Assembly: GCA_016716265.1 (NCBI GenBank)
Contig: JADJWQ010000006.1
Location: 2,011,501-2,075,500, forward strand
DNA length: 64,000 nt
Direction: 5' to 3'
Source of the DNA: Planctomycetota bacterium
Lineage (GTDB): Bacteria > Planctomycetota > UBA1135 > UBA2386
The notes beneath the pieces were generated by a model, which made no database searches, was not told where the DNA came from, and was given only the letters and a program-made list of their open reading frames with translations. Shown here piece by piece: positions 52,355 to 61,827 of the stretch (the first letter of the stretch is position 1; every line of letters begins with the position of its first letter). A program made the position numbers and the translations under genes.

Positions 52355-52989
52355 GGGGCGGCGGTGTCGGCCCGCCGCGCCGATCGCGCAAGGTCCGCGT
52401 CGGGCCGCGGGCCGAGCCGCCCGAGCAGCAGACCGTGGGCGTGCAGCAGCGCCGCGACCGCGAGCGCCAGCCCGCTGCGGCGGTGCAGGTCGAGCAGGCG
52501 CTCGAGATCCTCGGCCCCGAACCACGGGAAGGTCGCGAGCAGCATCGTCGCCCCCGTGCACGCGCCGGTGACCAGCACGAGCCAGAACGTGACCTTCGCG
52601 AGCGGGCCGAACCGGTCGCGTGCGCGGCCGGGACGGCTCGCGGCCGAACGGAGCACGGCGAGCAGCGCGAGCCCGACCAGGAACGCCGCGCCGACGCCGA
52701 CGTGGGCGAACAGCAGTACGCCACGGAGCCCACTGCCGGGGGCGGCTGCGGCGCGCGCGCTGCCGGCGAGCGCGGTCGCCGCGAGCGCGAGACAGGCGAG
52801 CAACACCGCGAGGACGAGCGCGGTCGCGGCGCGGTTGCCGCGCGACCGCCGCGGACCGAACCGCCGCGTGACGCCGAGCGCGAGCAGGTGCAGCAGCACG
52901 ACCGCGAGCGTCACGCCGAGCGCGAGGCCGAGCGCGAGGTCGTAGCGCTCACCCGCGGAGTGCCACAGTCCGAGCAGCCGTTCGATCAC
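52351..52989 (-). CDS. Five-helix membrane protein, cytochrome b561-like partner
   Basis: 212 aa from a GTG at 52989 that overlaps the stop of the seven-haem cytochrome (GTGA). Five membrane helices; His residues stand in helices 1 (VVLLHLLALGV), 3 (LLFAHVGVGAAF) and 5 (AALLHAHGLLLG), plus LHRRSG before helix 5. This is the pattern of a di-haem b-type cytochrome that takes electrons from quinol. Probably the membrane subunit for the adjacent multihaem protein. The family name (b561 or DUF4405) is not certain. Confidence 0.82.
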   Translation of the reverse strand: MIERLLGLWHSAGERYDLALGLALGVTLAVVLLHLLALGVTRRFGPRRSRGNRAATALVLAVLLACLALAATALAGSARAAAAPGSGLRGVLLFAHVGVGAAFLVGLALLAVLRSAASRPGRARDRFGPLAKVTFWLVLVTGACTGATMLLATFPWFGAEDLERLLDLHRRSGLALAVAALLHAHGLLLGRLGPRPDADLARSARRADTAAP

Positions 52990-54905
52990 CGCGTTGCCTC
53001 CGCACCCCGCCCGCGGCGGCGGCCGCGCAGCGCCTTCAGCACCGCGTCGAAGCCGACCGCGACGTGCACGAGCAGCACGAGGGTCACCAGCAGCAGCGAC
53101 CCGCCGGCGATCCACTTGAACGCACCGCGGCCCGCGAACGAGCGCTCCCAGGCCGCGACGAGGTCGGCGTCGAGCCCCATCGCGTCGACGCCGAGCACGA
53201 CCGGTGGGTCCGCATCGGGCACGAGCCCGAGCGCGACGCTGCGGTGGTGGACGAACGTCGCATCCGCGGCGTGGCAGTCGGCGCAGCCACCGACGCCGAC
53301 CGCGTCGCGGGCCGGTCGCACGTCGTGGCCGAGCGCCCAGCTGCGCGCCTGTGCCAGCTCGTGCGGCTCCCCCGCGAGGCCGCCGTCGACGGCCCGCCAC
53401 AGTCTGCCACCGGTGATCAGCACCGCCGCGCCGGCGTCACCGCCGAGCGCGCCGAGCGCGGCAGCGAGCTTCGCGCGCTGCTCGTCGGGCGCGAGCGCGC
53501 CGAGCTCGGCGGCGAGGTCCTTGCGCACGCGGAGCGCGCGCCGCAGCGTGCGGGTCGCCTCGTCGAGCGGGATCGGCACGAGGCCCGCGGTGGTCTCGCG
53601 CGCCCAGAAGGTCGGCCAGAACGCCCGGTGCGGTCGGATGACGCCGTCGGCGTCGCGCGCGAGCACCGGCTCGACGATGCGCGGCGCATCCGCGTCGGTC
53701 CGCGTCTGCGACGCGAGGCCGAGGCCGTGCGCGAGCGAGGTCTGCACCCGCCGGGGCCACGCGCCGGGCCGCTCGCCGGCGTGGCACGCGGTGCACGAGA
53801 TCGTCTGCAGGTGGAGCGGCGGCAGGCCGCGGTGGACCGCCTTCGGCGCACCGAGCCGGCCGCCGCGCGCGAGCACTTCACCATGCCCGTCGGTCTCGTC
53901 GAGGTGGCAGCCGCGGCACGACAGCGTGTGCACGTCGCGGCCGCTCGGATGCTCCTCGCCGTCGAAGCCGCGCACCGTGTGGTGCTCGAGACCGTTGCGG
54001 TGGCAGTCGCTGCAGGACATGCCGGCGCGGAGGTGCACGTCGCCGTCGTGGACCCAGCGCGGGTCGGCAGCGATCGGCTCCGCGAACGGACCGGCATCGA
54101 CGGCCGCAACATCGCGTACCGAGTGGCACGCGTAGCACGCAGCGGCGGGCGGCACGCGCACCACGTCGAAGAACACCTTGCCGTCGACGTCGAACGCGCG
54201 CGGATCCCAATGTGCGGCCGGCAGCTGCGCGGCACCCTCGGGAGTCGACGGGTCGAGGTCGTCGGGCAATGCAGACGAGCGACCGTCGATCCGCGCGAGG
54301 CCATACGCGGCCGTCGGCGCGAACGCGAAGTTCTGCAATGCGATCTGCTCGGCCCAGCGCTCGTGGCTCCAGCGGCGCGCACCGTCGTGGCAGGCCATGC
54401 AGTCGATCTCGAGCTCACCGACGATCCGGCGCCGGTCGGTCTGCGGGTCGCCACCGGCGTAGCCGGCCAGGCCACCGGGTAGGTGCCGTCCGAACAGCCC
54501 CGCGAACGCGACCGGGTCGAGACCGACGGTCTCGGGCCGGAACGTGCCCGGCCAGTCGCGGTACGACAACGGCAGCTGCGTCGCGGTGCGCGGGTCGGTC
54601 CACACGAACGGCTCACCGGACCGGCCCGGCGGCGCGACCTCCGCTGCCGCGAAGTGCCAGCCGTGCTGGATCGCCTTCAGGTCGTGACACTTCTTGCAGG
54701 TCTGCGCCGGCGAGTAGGGTCGCGCACCGGGGTCGCCCGGGTCGATCGCACGGCCGTCGGGGCCGTAGACGTCGATGCGGTGCGGCCAGGTCGACCGACC
54801 ACCGGCGACCTTGTAGTTCTGCTCGGCGGTGGCGTCCTGCGCCGCACCGCGCGGCGCGAGGAGGGCGAGCGCGACGACGGCGGTGAGCGCCCCTCCTCGC
54901 ATCAT
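52986..54905 (-). CDS. Seven-haem c-type cytochrome, membrane-anchored
   Basis: 639 aa, ATG 54905 overlapping the FGE-fold gene stop. Signal peptide (LTAVVALALLAPRGAAQ), seven haem c sites (CKKCH, CMACH, CYACH, CSDCH, CRGCH, CTACH, CADCH) and one C-terminal membrane helix (GGSLLLVTLVLLVHVAVGF). The start of the mature part (STWPHRIDVYGPDGRAIDP) and FVWTDPRTATQLPLSYRDWPG are not a family I can name. With the five-helix protein it probably forms a quinol-linked periplasmic electron transfer complex. Haem spacing is uneven, with a long haem-free stretch between CTACH and CADCH. Confidence 0.92.
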   Translation of the reverse strand: MMRGGALTAVVALALLAPRGAAQDATAEQNYKVAGGRSTWPHRIDVYGPDGRAIDPGDPGARPYSPAQTCKKCHDLKAIQHGWHFAAAEVAPPGRSGEPFVWTDPRTATQLPLSYRDWPGTFRPETVGLDPVAFAGLFGRHLPGGLAGYAGGDPQTDRRRIVGELEIDCMACHDGARRWSHERWAEQIALQNFAFAPTAAYGLARIDGRSSALPDDLDPSTPEGAAQLPAAHWDPRAFDVDGKVFFDVVRVPPAAACYACHSVRDVAAVDAGPFAEPIAADPRWVHDGDVHLRAGMSCSDCHRNGLEHHTVRGFDGEEHPSGRDVHTLSCRGCHLDETDGHGEVLARGGRLGAPKAVHRGLPPLHLQTISCTACHAGERPGAWPRRVQTSLAHGLGLASQTRTDADAPRIVEPVLARDADGVIRPHRAFWPTFWARETTAGLVPIPLDEATRTLRRALRVRKDLAAELGALAPDEQRAKLAAALGALGGDAGAAVLITGGRLWRAVDGGLAGEPHELAQARSWALGHDVRPARDAVGVGGCADCHAADATFVHHRSVALGLVPDADPPVVLGVDAMGLDADLVAAWERSFAGRGAFKWIAGGSLLLVTLVLLVHVAVGFDAVLKALRGRRRGRGAEATR

Positions 54906-56098
54906 CGCGGGGCACCGCCCGCGCCGGCCGCCGGCGCGATCTTCACGCGGATCTCCTTGCCGCCGGCGCGGATCACGTCCTGCAGCCCTTCGTCCGGGCT
55001 CTCCCAGAACCGTTGCTTCTCGGCATCGTCCGGCTCGGCGAGCGGCCGCACGATGCGGAAGCCGACGTGGAAGCCATCGGTGAACCACCACACGCTCTTC
55101 GGGATCTGCGGATCGCGCGCCTGCCAATCGCGCGTTGACGCGAGTCGCGATGCCGACCGGCATTGCTCGGGCTCCGACTCCCAGCTCCCACCACGGACGA
55201 CGCAGGGGAAGACCGTCGTCGGCCAGGCGATCGCGTCGCGCCACGCGATCGCGCCGGCGGTGCCGAGGGCCGCGTACTGCGTCGGCCGGTAGGCGTCGAT
55301 CACCCACTCGCTGACGTTGCCGTACATGTCGTGGAGGCCCCACGGGTTCGGCTCGAGCGAGCCGACCTTGCGATAGCCGGCGCCGAAGTCGGGGTGGCCC
55401 TTGGTCGGGTCGTCGTAGGCGCTGTTGTCGAAGTAGATCGCATAGCGCTCGAGCTCGGCCGGGTCGTCGCCGAAGAACCACGCGGTCGTCGTGCCGGCGC
55501 GCGCCGCGTACTCCCATTCGGCCTCGGTCGGCAGCCGGTAGAAATGGCCGGTGCGCATGGTGAGCCACTTGGTGAACTGTCGCGCGGCGAACTGCGTGAT
55601 GTTCGCGACCGGATAGCCGCCGCGCGTCCCCATTCCGTTGAGGATCGGCGCGGAGTCCTGCTCGTACAGCGGCGTCGGCAGGCTGACCGCATCGGCCCAC
55701 TCGGCGGCCGTCGCGGTCTTGGCGTCGATCCCCTTGCCGCCCATGGCCGCGTAGGCGCGCCGGAACTCGTCGTAGGCGTCCCAGGTCACCTCGAGCTGCG
55801 CCATCCAGAACGGCTCGACGCGCACCTCGACCTGCGGCCCTTCGTCGTCGTGGCGGCCGGCCTCGCCGCCGGGCGAACCCATCCGGAACGTAGCGGGGTA
55901 GCCCTCGGTCCCGGCCGGCAGCGGCACCATCGCGATCTCGACCGCGGTGCCGGGGACCGTCAGGGTGTAGCGCGACATCTCGGCACCGGGTGCGACGCGC
56001 ACCGTGGTCGACGCCGTCGCGGTCACGACGGCCTGGGCCGGGGCGGCGCCGATCGCGAGCGACGTCAGCGCGAGGGTGGCGGGGATTCGGATGTGCAT
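54902..56098 (-). CDS. Secreted FGE/sulfatase-modifying-factor fold protein
   Basis: 398 aa with signal peptide (PATLALTSLAIGAAPAQA), first gene of the cytochrome operon. FGE-fold motifs: MVPLPAGTEGYPATFRMGSPGGEAGRHDDEGPQ, FWMAQLEVTWDAYDEF, RLPTEAEWEYAARAGTTTAWFFG, GLHDMYGNVSEWV, VVRGGSWESEPEQCRSASR and VGFRIVRPL. Of the two catalytic cysteines of true FGE only the second is present (EQC); the first is replaced by Glu. It is thus more likely a structural or assembly partner of the cytochrome than an enzyme making formylglycine. Confidence 0.93.
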   Translation of the reverse strand: MHIRIPATLALTSLAIGAAPAQAVVTATASTTVRVAPGAEMSRYTLTVPGTAVEIAMVPLPAGTEGYPATFRMGSPGGEAGRHDDEGPQVEVRVEPFWMAQLEVTWDAYDEFRRAYAAMGGKGIDAKTATAAEWADAVSLPTPLYEQDSAPILNGMGTRGGYPVANITQFAARQFTKWLTMRTGHFYRLPTEAEWEYAARAGTTTAWFFGDDPAELERYAIYFDNSAYDDPTKGHPDFGAGYRKVGSLEPNPWGLHDMYGNVSEWVIDAYRPTQYAALGTAGAIAWRDAIAWPTTVFPCVVRGGSWESEPEQCRSASRLASTRDWQARDPQIPKSVWWFTDGFHVGFRIVRPLAEPDDAEKQRFWESPDEGLQDVIRAGGKEIRVKIAPAAGAGGAPR

Positions 56099-56288
56099 TC
56101 CGTGGACCTGGGTAGCTCGGTCGTGCGCAGAGCGCCGAAGGGACCACCGATGGTACGCGCCTCGGGGGATCGCCGCGACGCTCGACCCGGCGGGTTCGCG
56201 GATCGCGTGAGCCGCCCCGGGCTGCTTGACGCGCGCGCACTCCGGTGACCAGATTGCGCCCTCCCGTCGCACGAGCCCCGCCCGCCCG

Positions 56289-58866
56289 ATGTCGCAGCAC
56301 GAGTCCCGACCCTGCACCCGCGACGTCGACGGCTCTGTGCCGCCGCGCTGGTCGGCGTTGCCCGAGCAGCTCGAGTCGCTGCTCATCGACTTCGTCGACG
56401 CCATCGATCCGACCGCGCGCGCCGAGCTGCGCGCGCGCATCGCCCGCGAGTTCCCGGGCTTCGACGGCCTCGTGCGCGAGCACTCGCTGCGCCTCGAGCC
56501 GGGTGCCTCGCTCGGCGCCGAACGGGACGCCGACCGGCGGCTCGCCACGCGGCTCGACGACCTCGAACGGCTGCTGCGCGAGCGTCCCGAACCGGTCGTC
56601 GAGCGCGAACTCCGGGCGCGGCGGCATGGGCGTCGTCCTCGAGGTCCGCGACCGCAGCGTCGATCGGCGGCTCGCGATGAAGCGCGTGGCGACGCCGCGC
56701 GCCGAGGCGGACCCGATCGCGACCTGGTCGACGCTCGCCGGCCTGCTGATCGACGAGGCCGACACGACCGCGAAGCTCGAGCACCCGGGAATCGTGCCGG
56801 TGCACGAGCTGGGCATCGACCGCGAGGGACGCCCGTTCTTCACCATGCGCCGTGTGCATGGCGACACGCTCGCGGCGCACCTCGCCACCCCGCGCGGTGC
56901 GGCCGGCGCGTGGTCGACCGCGCGCTTCGTCGAGGTGCTGGTCCGCGTGTGCGACGCGCTGGCGTTCGCCCACGACCGCGGCGTCGTGCATCGCGACGTC
57001 AAGCCGCTGAACGTGATGGTCGGTCCGTTCGGCGAGGTCTACCTGATGGACTGGGGGCTCGCGATCGACCTTCGTCAGGCGCGCGATGCCGCGCGACAGA
57101 GCACCGTCGGAACGCCGAGCTACATGGCACCGGAGCAGGCGGGCGCCGGGCCGGAGGCCGTGTCGCCTCGCTCCGACGTGTACGCGGTCGGTGCCATGCT
57201 GTACGAGTGGCTGACCGGTCACCCTCAATACGCAGACAGCCCGACGACGCGCTCCTCGCGCGCCATACTGCGGGCGCTGCGCAGCCGTCCACCGACACCA
57301 CCGGGCGCTCTCGCGCGGCGCGCACCGGCGGAGCTCGTCGCGATCTGCGAGCGCGCCATGTCTCGCGACCCAGCCGCCCGCTACGCGGACGCGAAGGAGC
57401 TGTCGGACGATCTGCGCAGATTCGTCGACGGTCGGGTCGTGCTCGCGCACCGCACGGGTGCATTGCCGGAGCTCGCCAAGTGGATCCGTCGCAACCGGAT
57501 GGCCGCGGCGTCGTTGGGAGCGGCGCTGCTGCTCGGCGTGCTCGCGCTGCTGGCGCTCGGCCGTGCGCTCCGGCTGACCGAGCGGCAGGCGCTGCTCGGC
57601 GAGGGCAGCCGCCTCGACCAGCTCGAGGACGAGCTGCGCGCGTGTATCCCCCCCTGGCCCGAGCACCGCGCCGCGCTGCGCGACCTGCGCGGCCGGATCG
57701 CCCGCGACGCCGGTGGCGCGCGGGACCGGATCCGTGGGACGCTCGGCCCGGCCGCGGCGAGCGGCGACGGCGACGAGGTCGGCGGCCGGCTCCGGACGCT
57801 GCTCGGGCGGCTCGATGCGGCGCTCGATGCGCCCGGCGGCCTGCTCGCCCGGACCGACGGTCTCGCCGCGCGCTCCGACCGACTCGCGGCCGCCGACGCG
57901 AGCGCCTCCGCGCGCTGGGTCGACGCGCGAGCGCTGCTCGCCGCGGACGCCCGCTTCGGCGCGCGCTTCGGCGGGCTCCCCCCGCAGTCCGGCCTCGTGC
58001 CGCTCGGCCCGAATCCGCACGGACTGCTCGAGTTCCACCACGTCGAGAGCGCCGCACCGGGTACGCCCGGGCCGCACCGCGGGCCCGACGGCGAGCTCGT
58101 CACGGACGCGGATTGCGGGATCGTGTTCGTGCTCCTGCCCGGCGGGATCGCCGCGCTCGGCTCGCCCGCGGAGGCCGCGCCCGGTGCGGTCCGACCCGAC
58201 GAGGAGGAGCCGCGCACGGTCGCGCTCGACGCGTTCTTCGTCGCGAGGTGCGAGGTGACGCAGGCGCAATGGCTGCGGCTGGCGGGCGACGCCAACCCCA
58301 GCGCGTATCCCGCCGGGGAGCCAGGAGTCGGCTGGGGCCATCCGGTCGAGTCGGTGTCCGCGGTCGACTGCGAGGCGGCCCTGCAGCCGTTCGGTCTGGA
58401 GCTACCGACCGAAGCACAATGGGAGCTCGCGTGCCGTGCCGGGACGACCACGGCCTGGTCGACGGGCGACGATCCGGCGAGCCTCGCCGGCAGTGCCAAT
58501 CTGCGCGATCGTTCGAGCTGGGTCAGCACGAACCTGCCGGCCGCGACTCCGTTCGACGACGGCTACCCGGTGCACGCCCCGGTCGGCAGCTTCCGGCCGA
58601 ACGCGTTCGGACTGTGCGACCTGCACGGCAACGTCGCCGAATGGTGTCGCGACGTGTGGGACCGACGCCGCGAGCACCTGCGGACCGGTGACGGTCTCGC
58701 GCTCGGCGGGGCTCCGCCGTCGACCGACCGCCACGATCGCGTGATCCGCGGCGGCGCCTTCGATTCGCCGCCCGCGAACGCCCGCTCCGCGCGCCGCCTG
58801 CGCACGCCGGCGACCAACCGTCTCCCCACCGTCGGGCTGCGCCCGACGCGCCCCGTGATCTGGTGA
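56289..58866 (+). pseudogene. Membrane Ser/Thr kinase-FGE fusion with single-base frameshift
   Basis: The N-terminal part reads from ATG 56289 (SQHESRPCTRDVDG) in one frame up to ERELR, then the glycine loop GRGGMGVV continues in the +1 frame from 56614. Removing one C within 56611-56613 joins VVERELGRGGMGVVLEVRDRS perfectly, so one base is extra. After it the frame is intact for 750 codons: AMK (catalytic Lys), HRDVKPLN, DWG in place of DFG, APEQ, a membrane helix (LGAALLLGVLALLALG), and an FGE-like domain (IVFVLLPGGIAALG, LPTEAQWELACRAGTTTAWSTG, NVAEWC) lacking both cysteines (RVIRGGAFDSPPANARSARR). Sequencing error, true decay or recoding are all possible. Confidence 0.85.
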
Positions 58867-58870
58867 CCCC

Positions 58871-60592
58871 ATGCACGACCGGCTTCGCATCTCGTTTCCA
58901 CTGGTCGCCGCGCTGCTCGCGTGCGCGATCCCGCCCCTCACCGCACAGTCGGGACCGCGCGTGGTGATCAACGAGTTCTCGTACGACGACGACGGCATCA
59001 TCGACGACCTGGAGTTCGTGGAGATCTGCAACGCCGGCAGCGCCTCGCTCGATCTCGCCGGCTACCGGATCGACAACGTGGCCGCCACCGGCGTGCTGCG
59101 CTCGGAGACGATCCGGGCCCCGGCCACCGTGCCACCCGGCGGCTTCTTCGTGCTCGGCGACGCCGGTGTCCCGAACGTCACGCAGGTGTTCACGACCGCC
59201 GGCGACGAGCTGGGCCAGTTCACCCACCATGCGCTCGAGTTGATCGACCCGCAGGGTCGCGTCGTCGATCGCGTGGACTACGAGACCTCCGGCTCGACCT
59301 GGCGGCCGGCGCGCATGGAGGGGCGCGGGCTCGCGGGCCGGTTCAAGCTCGAGGTGGGCTCGTTCGCGACCGCACAGCGCTACCGCGACGGCGCCGACAG
59401 CGACGTCAATGGCGCAGACTTCCGCTTCGCGACATGGACGCCCGGAACCACGAACACCATCGCCGCGCCGGCGTTCCTGATCGAGGACTTCGAGGGTCTC
59501 CCGATCGGCGCCGCGGTGCCCGGCTTCGCGCAGAGCTTCCACCCACTGCTGGCGTGCGATGCCAACGTGGTTACCCCCGGCGTCAATCCGGCGTCGATCC
59601 AGCGGGGTCCGATGAACCCGAATGGCGGGAACTGCGGCATCCTGTGGGACCCCAGCCCGGGTGGCGGCAATGCGGTGACGCTGCGCGCGGACGCGGCCGT
59701 CGCCTACGCGCTCGAAGTGAACGTCTACTTCGAGACCGCACCGCTCAGCGGCACCGAGCTCGAGTCCTGGTCGATCGGCGTGCAGGGTACGACGGATCCG
59801 TTCGGTCACCACGTGCGGCTGCAGCCGACCGTTCCCACCGCCTTCAAGTCCGGCGACACCGGCGTCGCCTGGGTCTACCAGCGCGATGCGCTCGGCGGTC
59901 GTCTGTGGCTGGTGGACTTCGGCGAGGGCGGGCTCCCGTTCCGCGTGCTCGCCGGACCGCTCACACCGACGTCCGGGTGGCACCGTCTCGCGCTGCGGAC
60001 CGCGGAGGGCGTCGTCCGCGCGAGCTTCGGCGGCACCTGGGGGGTCGACGGCGGCCAGCGCTTCACTGCGCGCGTGGCATGGCGCGCCGCCGGCGGCGCC
60101 TACCTCTGCTACCGCGAGACGATCGGCGGCAACAACGCGCGCTGGCGGCCGCTGACCATCGACGACCTGCGCATCGAGGCGACACCGGCACGGATCACCG
60201 AGTTCGGCAGCTCGACGCCCTGGTCCGCCGGCACGCCGCGGCTGTCGATCGACGAGGTGCCGGCGGTCGGCAACCGCTGGTTCGCGATCGACGTCGCGGG
60301 GCTCGACCCGGCGGGATTCGCACTCGGCATGCTCGGCGTCTCACGCCGTGGACGGCCGATCCCGCTCGCGCCGCTCGCCCCGCCCGGCACCGAGCTGCTG
60401 GTGGATCCGGTCGACCTGCGGGCGCTGGCGACGAGCCCGGCCGGCGACGCCTCGATCCTGCTGTCGATCCCGACCGACTACGCGCTGGTCGGCGCCGTCT
60501 TCGCAGCGCAGGCGTTCGCCGCGGATCCGACTCTCCCGTACGTCCTGCCCTGGGCGCAGACGCAGGGCCTCGAGTTCCGGCTCGGCTACTGA
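58871..60592 (+). CDS. Secreted lamin-tail-domain (LTD) protein
   Basis: 573 aa with signal peptide (FPLVAALLACAIPPLTAQ), 4 nt after the kinase stop. Residues 30-140 are an LTD: VVINEFSYDDDGIIDDLEFVEICNAGSASLDLAGYRIDNV, PPGGFFVLGDAGVPN, HHALELIDPQGRVVDRVDYE. LTDs occur in many secreted bacterial proteins and may bind DNA or surfaces. A laminin/concanavalin-like sandwich follows (190-420). The end (FGSSTPWSAGTPRLSIDEVPAVGNRW, LLVDPVDL, SIPTDYALVGAVFAAQAFA, QGLEFRL) is the C-terminal module shared with families A and B. Possibly cotranscribed with the kinase gene. Confidence 0.9.
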   Translation: MHDRLRISFPLVAALLACAIPPLTAQSGPRVVINEFSYDDDGIIDDLEFVEICNAGSASLDLAGYRIDNVAATGVLRSETIRAPATVPPGGFFVLGDAGVPNVTQVFTTAGDELGQFTHHALELIDPQGRVVDRVDYETSGSTWRPARMEGRGLAGRFKLEVGSFATAQRYRDGADSDVNGADFRFATWTPGTTNTIAAPAFLIEDFEGLPIGAAVPGFAQSFHPLLACDANVVTPGVNPASIQRGPMNPNGGNCGILWDPSPGGGNAVTLRADAAVAYALEVNVYFETAPLSGTELESWSIGVQGTTDPFGHHVRLQPTVPTAFKSGDTGVAWVYQRDALGGRLWLVDFGEGGLPFRVLAGPLTPTSGWHRLALRTAEGVVRASFGGTWGVDGGQRFTARVAWRAAGGAYLCYRETIGGNNARWRPLTIDDLRIEATPARITEFGSSTPWSAGTPRLSIDEVPAVGNRWFAIDVAGLDPAGFALGMLGVSRRGRPIPLAPLAPPGTELLVDPVDLRALATSPAGDASILLSIPTDYALVGAVFAAQAFAADPTLPYVLPWAQTQGLEFRLGY

Positions 60593-60618
60593 CCGACGCG
60601 CGAGGCGGCGGCAGGGGC

Positions 60619-61794
60619 TCAGCCGCGCCGCAGCAGGCGGGCGAGCCGGCCGCGCACGCGGCTGGCGATGTCGCGCAGCCACGGGCCCGGATCGTCGGCG
60701 GCGAAGACCGACGTCACGCGAGGTCCGCGCAGGCTCGCACGCCACGCGTCGTGCGTCAGCTCGCCGCGCTCGATCGCGAGCAGCGCAGCGCGCGCATCGG
60801 CGGTCGGCTCGACCCAGCGCACCGGGCGCGCCGGACGGCGAGGCGCGGGCGGCGGCAGCCCGGCGACGGCAGCCCACAGCGCGTGCGGGATGTTCACGCC
60901 ATTGGCGACCGCAACGCCCGACTGGAAGTCCGTGCGGCCCACGGTCGGCTCGATCGCGTAGTAGCGGCCGTCGCGCGGGTCGCGCTTGTATTCCATCGAG
61001 CCGAGGCCCCGATAGCCGACCGCGGCGAAGAACGCCGTCGTCGCGGCCTCGACCTCGGGGGCCTCGGCGGGCTCCGCCGCCGCCGTGCCGCCGACCAGCG
61101 GCGGCCACTGCCGGAGCTTGCGACCGACGAAGCTGCACAATGGGCGACCCGGGTCGCGAGCGGACCACGCCTGCAGGCAGAAGTACACGTCGGCGTCGGT
61201 CCCGGGGATCCACTCCTCGAGGATCATCTCGCCGCCGCCCTGCTCGGAGTAGCTGCGCCGGGCGCCTTCCAGGTCGGCGACGACCGCGGCCTTCGGCGTC
61301 GGCCCGGTGCGCTTCATCGTCGACTTCATGACGAGCGGGAAGCGCAGCTCCGCCGCTGCGCGCTCGAGCTCGGCGGGGTCCCGGGCGACGCGGCAGCCCG
61401 GCGACAGCAGGCCGTGGCGGTCGGCCAGCTCGCGGAAGCCACCCTTGTGCATCAGCGCGTGGACCGTGTCGTGGTCGGGCAGCTCGAGCAGCAGGTGGCC
61501 CGGCAACCGTGCGCGCAGCGCCGACAGCAGGTGCACGGTGCCGTCCATGGTCGGGAACAGGAGGCGCCGGCGACCGTCGCGGCCGAGCTCGCACAGCGTG
61601 TCGAGCAGCGCCTCGCCGCGGAGGTCCGCGGTCGCGACCCGGCCGCGCAGGTAGCGGCTATGGGCCGTGAACTGCGCGAGATCGCGGTCGATGCCGACGA
61701 CGTGCACGCCACGCCGACCCAATGCGCGCACGACATTGAGGCCGTTGATCTCCAGACCGAGCACCACCGCGCCGAGCTGTTCACCGTCCGTCAT
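60619..61794 (-). CDS. ATP-grasp ligase
   Basis: 391 aa. A Rossmann-like N-terminal domain (AVVLGLEINGLNVVRALGRRGVHVVGIDRD), then the ATP-grasp core: LMHKGGFRELADRHGL, FPLVMKSTMKRTGP with ATP-binding Lys, EMILEEWIPGTDADVYFCLQAW, GLGSMEYKRDPRDGRYYAIEPTVGRTDFQ with metal ligands Glu/Asn-type. Members join a carboxylate to an amine using ATP. Found next to an aminotransferase gene (33 nt upstream), so the two may decorate a surface sugar or make a peptide-like product. Confidence 0.92.
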   Translation of the reverse strand: MTDGEQLGAVVLGLEINGLNVVRALGRRGVHVVGIDRDLAQFTAHSRYLRGRVATADLRGEALLDTLCELGRDGRRRLLFPTMDGTVHLLSALRARLPGHLLLELPDHDTVHALMHKGGFRELADRHGLLSPGCRVARDPAELERAAAELRFPLVMKSTMKRTGPTPKAAVVADLEGARRSYSEQGGGEMILEEWIPGTDADVYFCLQAWSARDPGRPLCSFVGRKLRQWPPLVGGTAAAEPAEAPEVEAATTAFFAAVGYRGLGSMEYKRDPRDGRYYAIEPTVGRTDFQSGVAVANGVNIPHALWAAVAGLPPPAPRRPARPVRWVEPTADARAALLAIERGELTHDAWRASLRGPRVTSVFAADDPGPWLRDIASRVRGRLARLLRRG

Positions 61795-61827
61795 ACGCTG
61801 TCCGCCGCCGGGTCCTGGGGACTCGAA

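Noticed and set aside
54902..56098. Calling the secreted FGE-fold protein a sulfatase-activating enzyme
   Set aside because: One of the two catalytic cysteines is replaced by Glu and no sulfatase gene is in the window.
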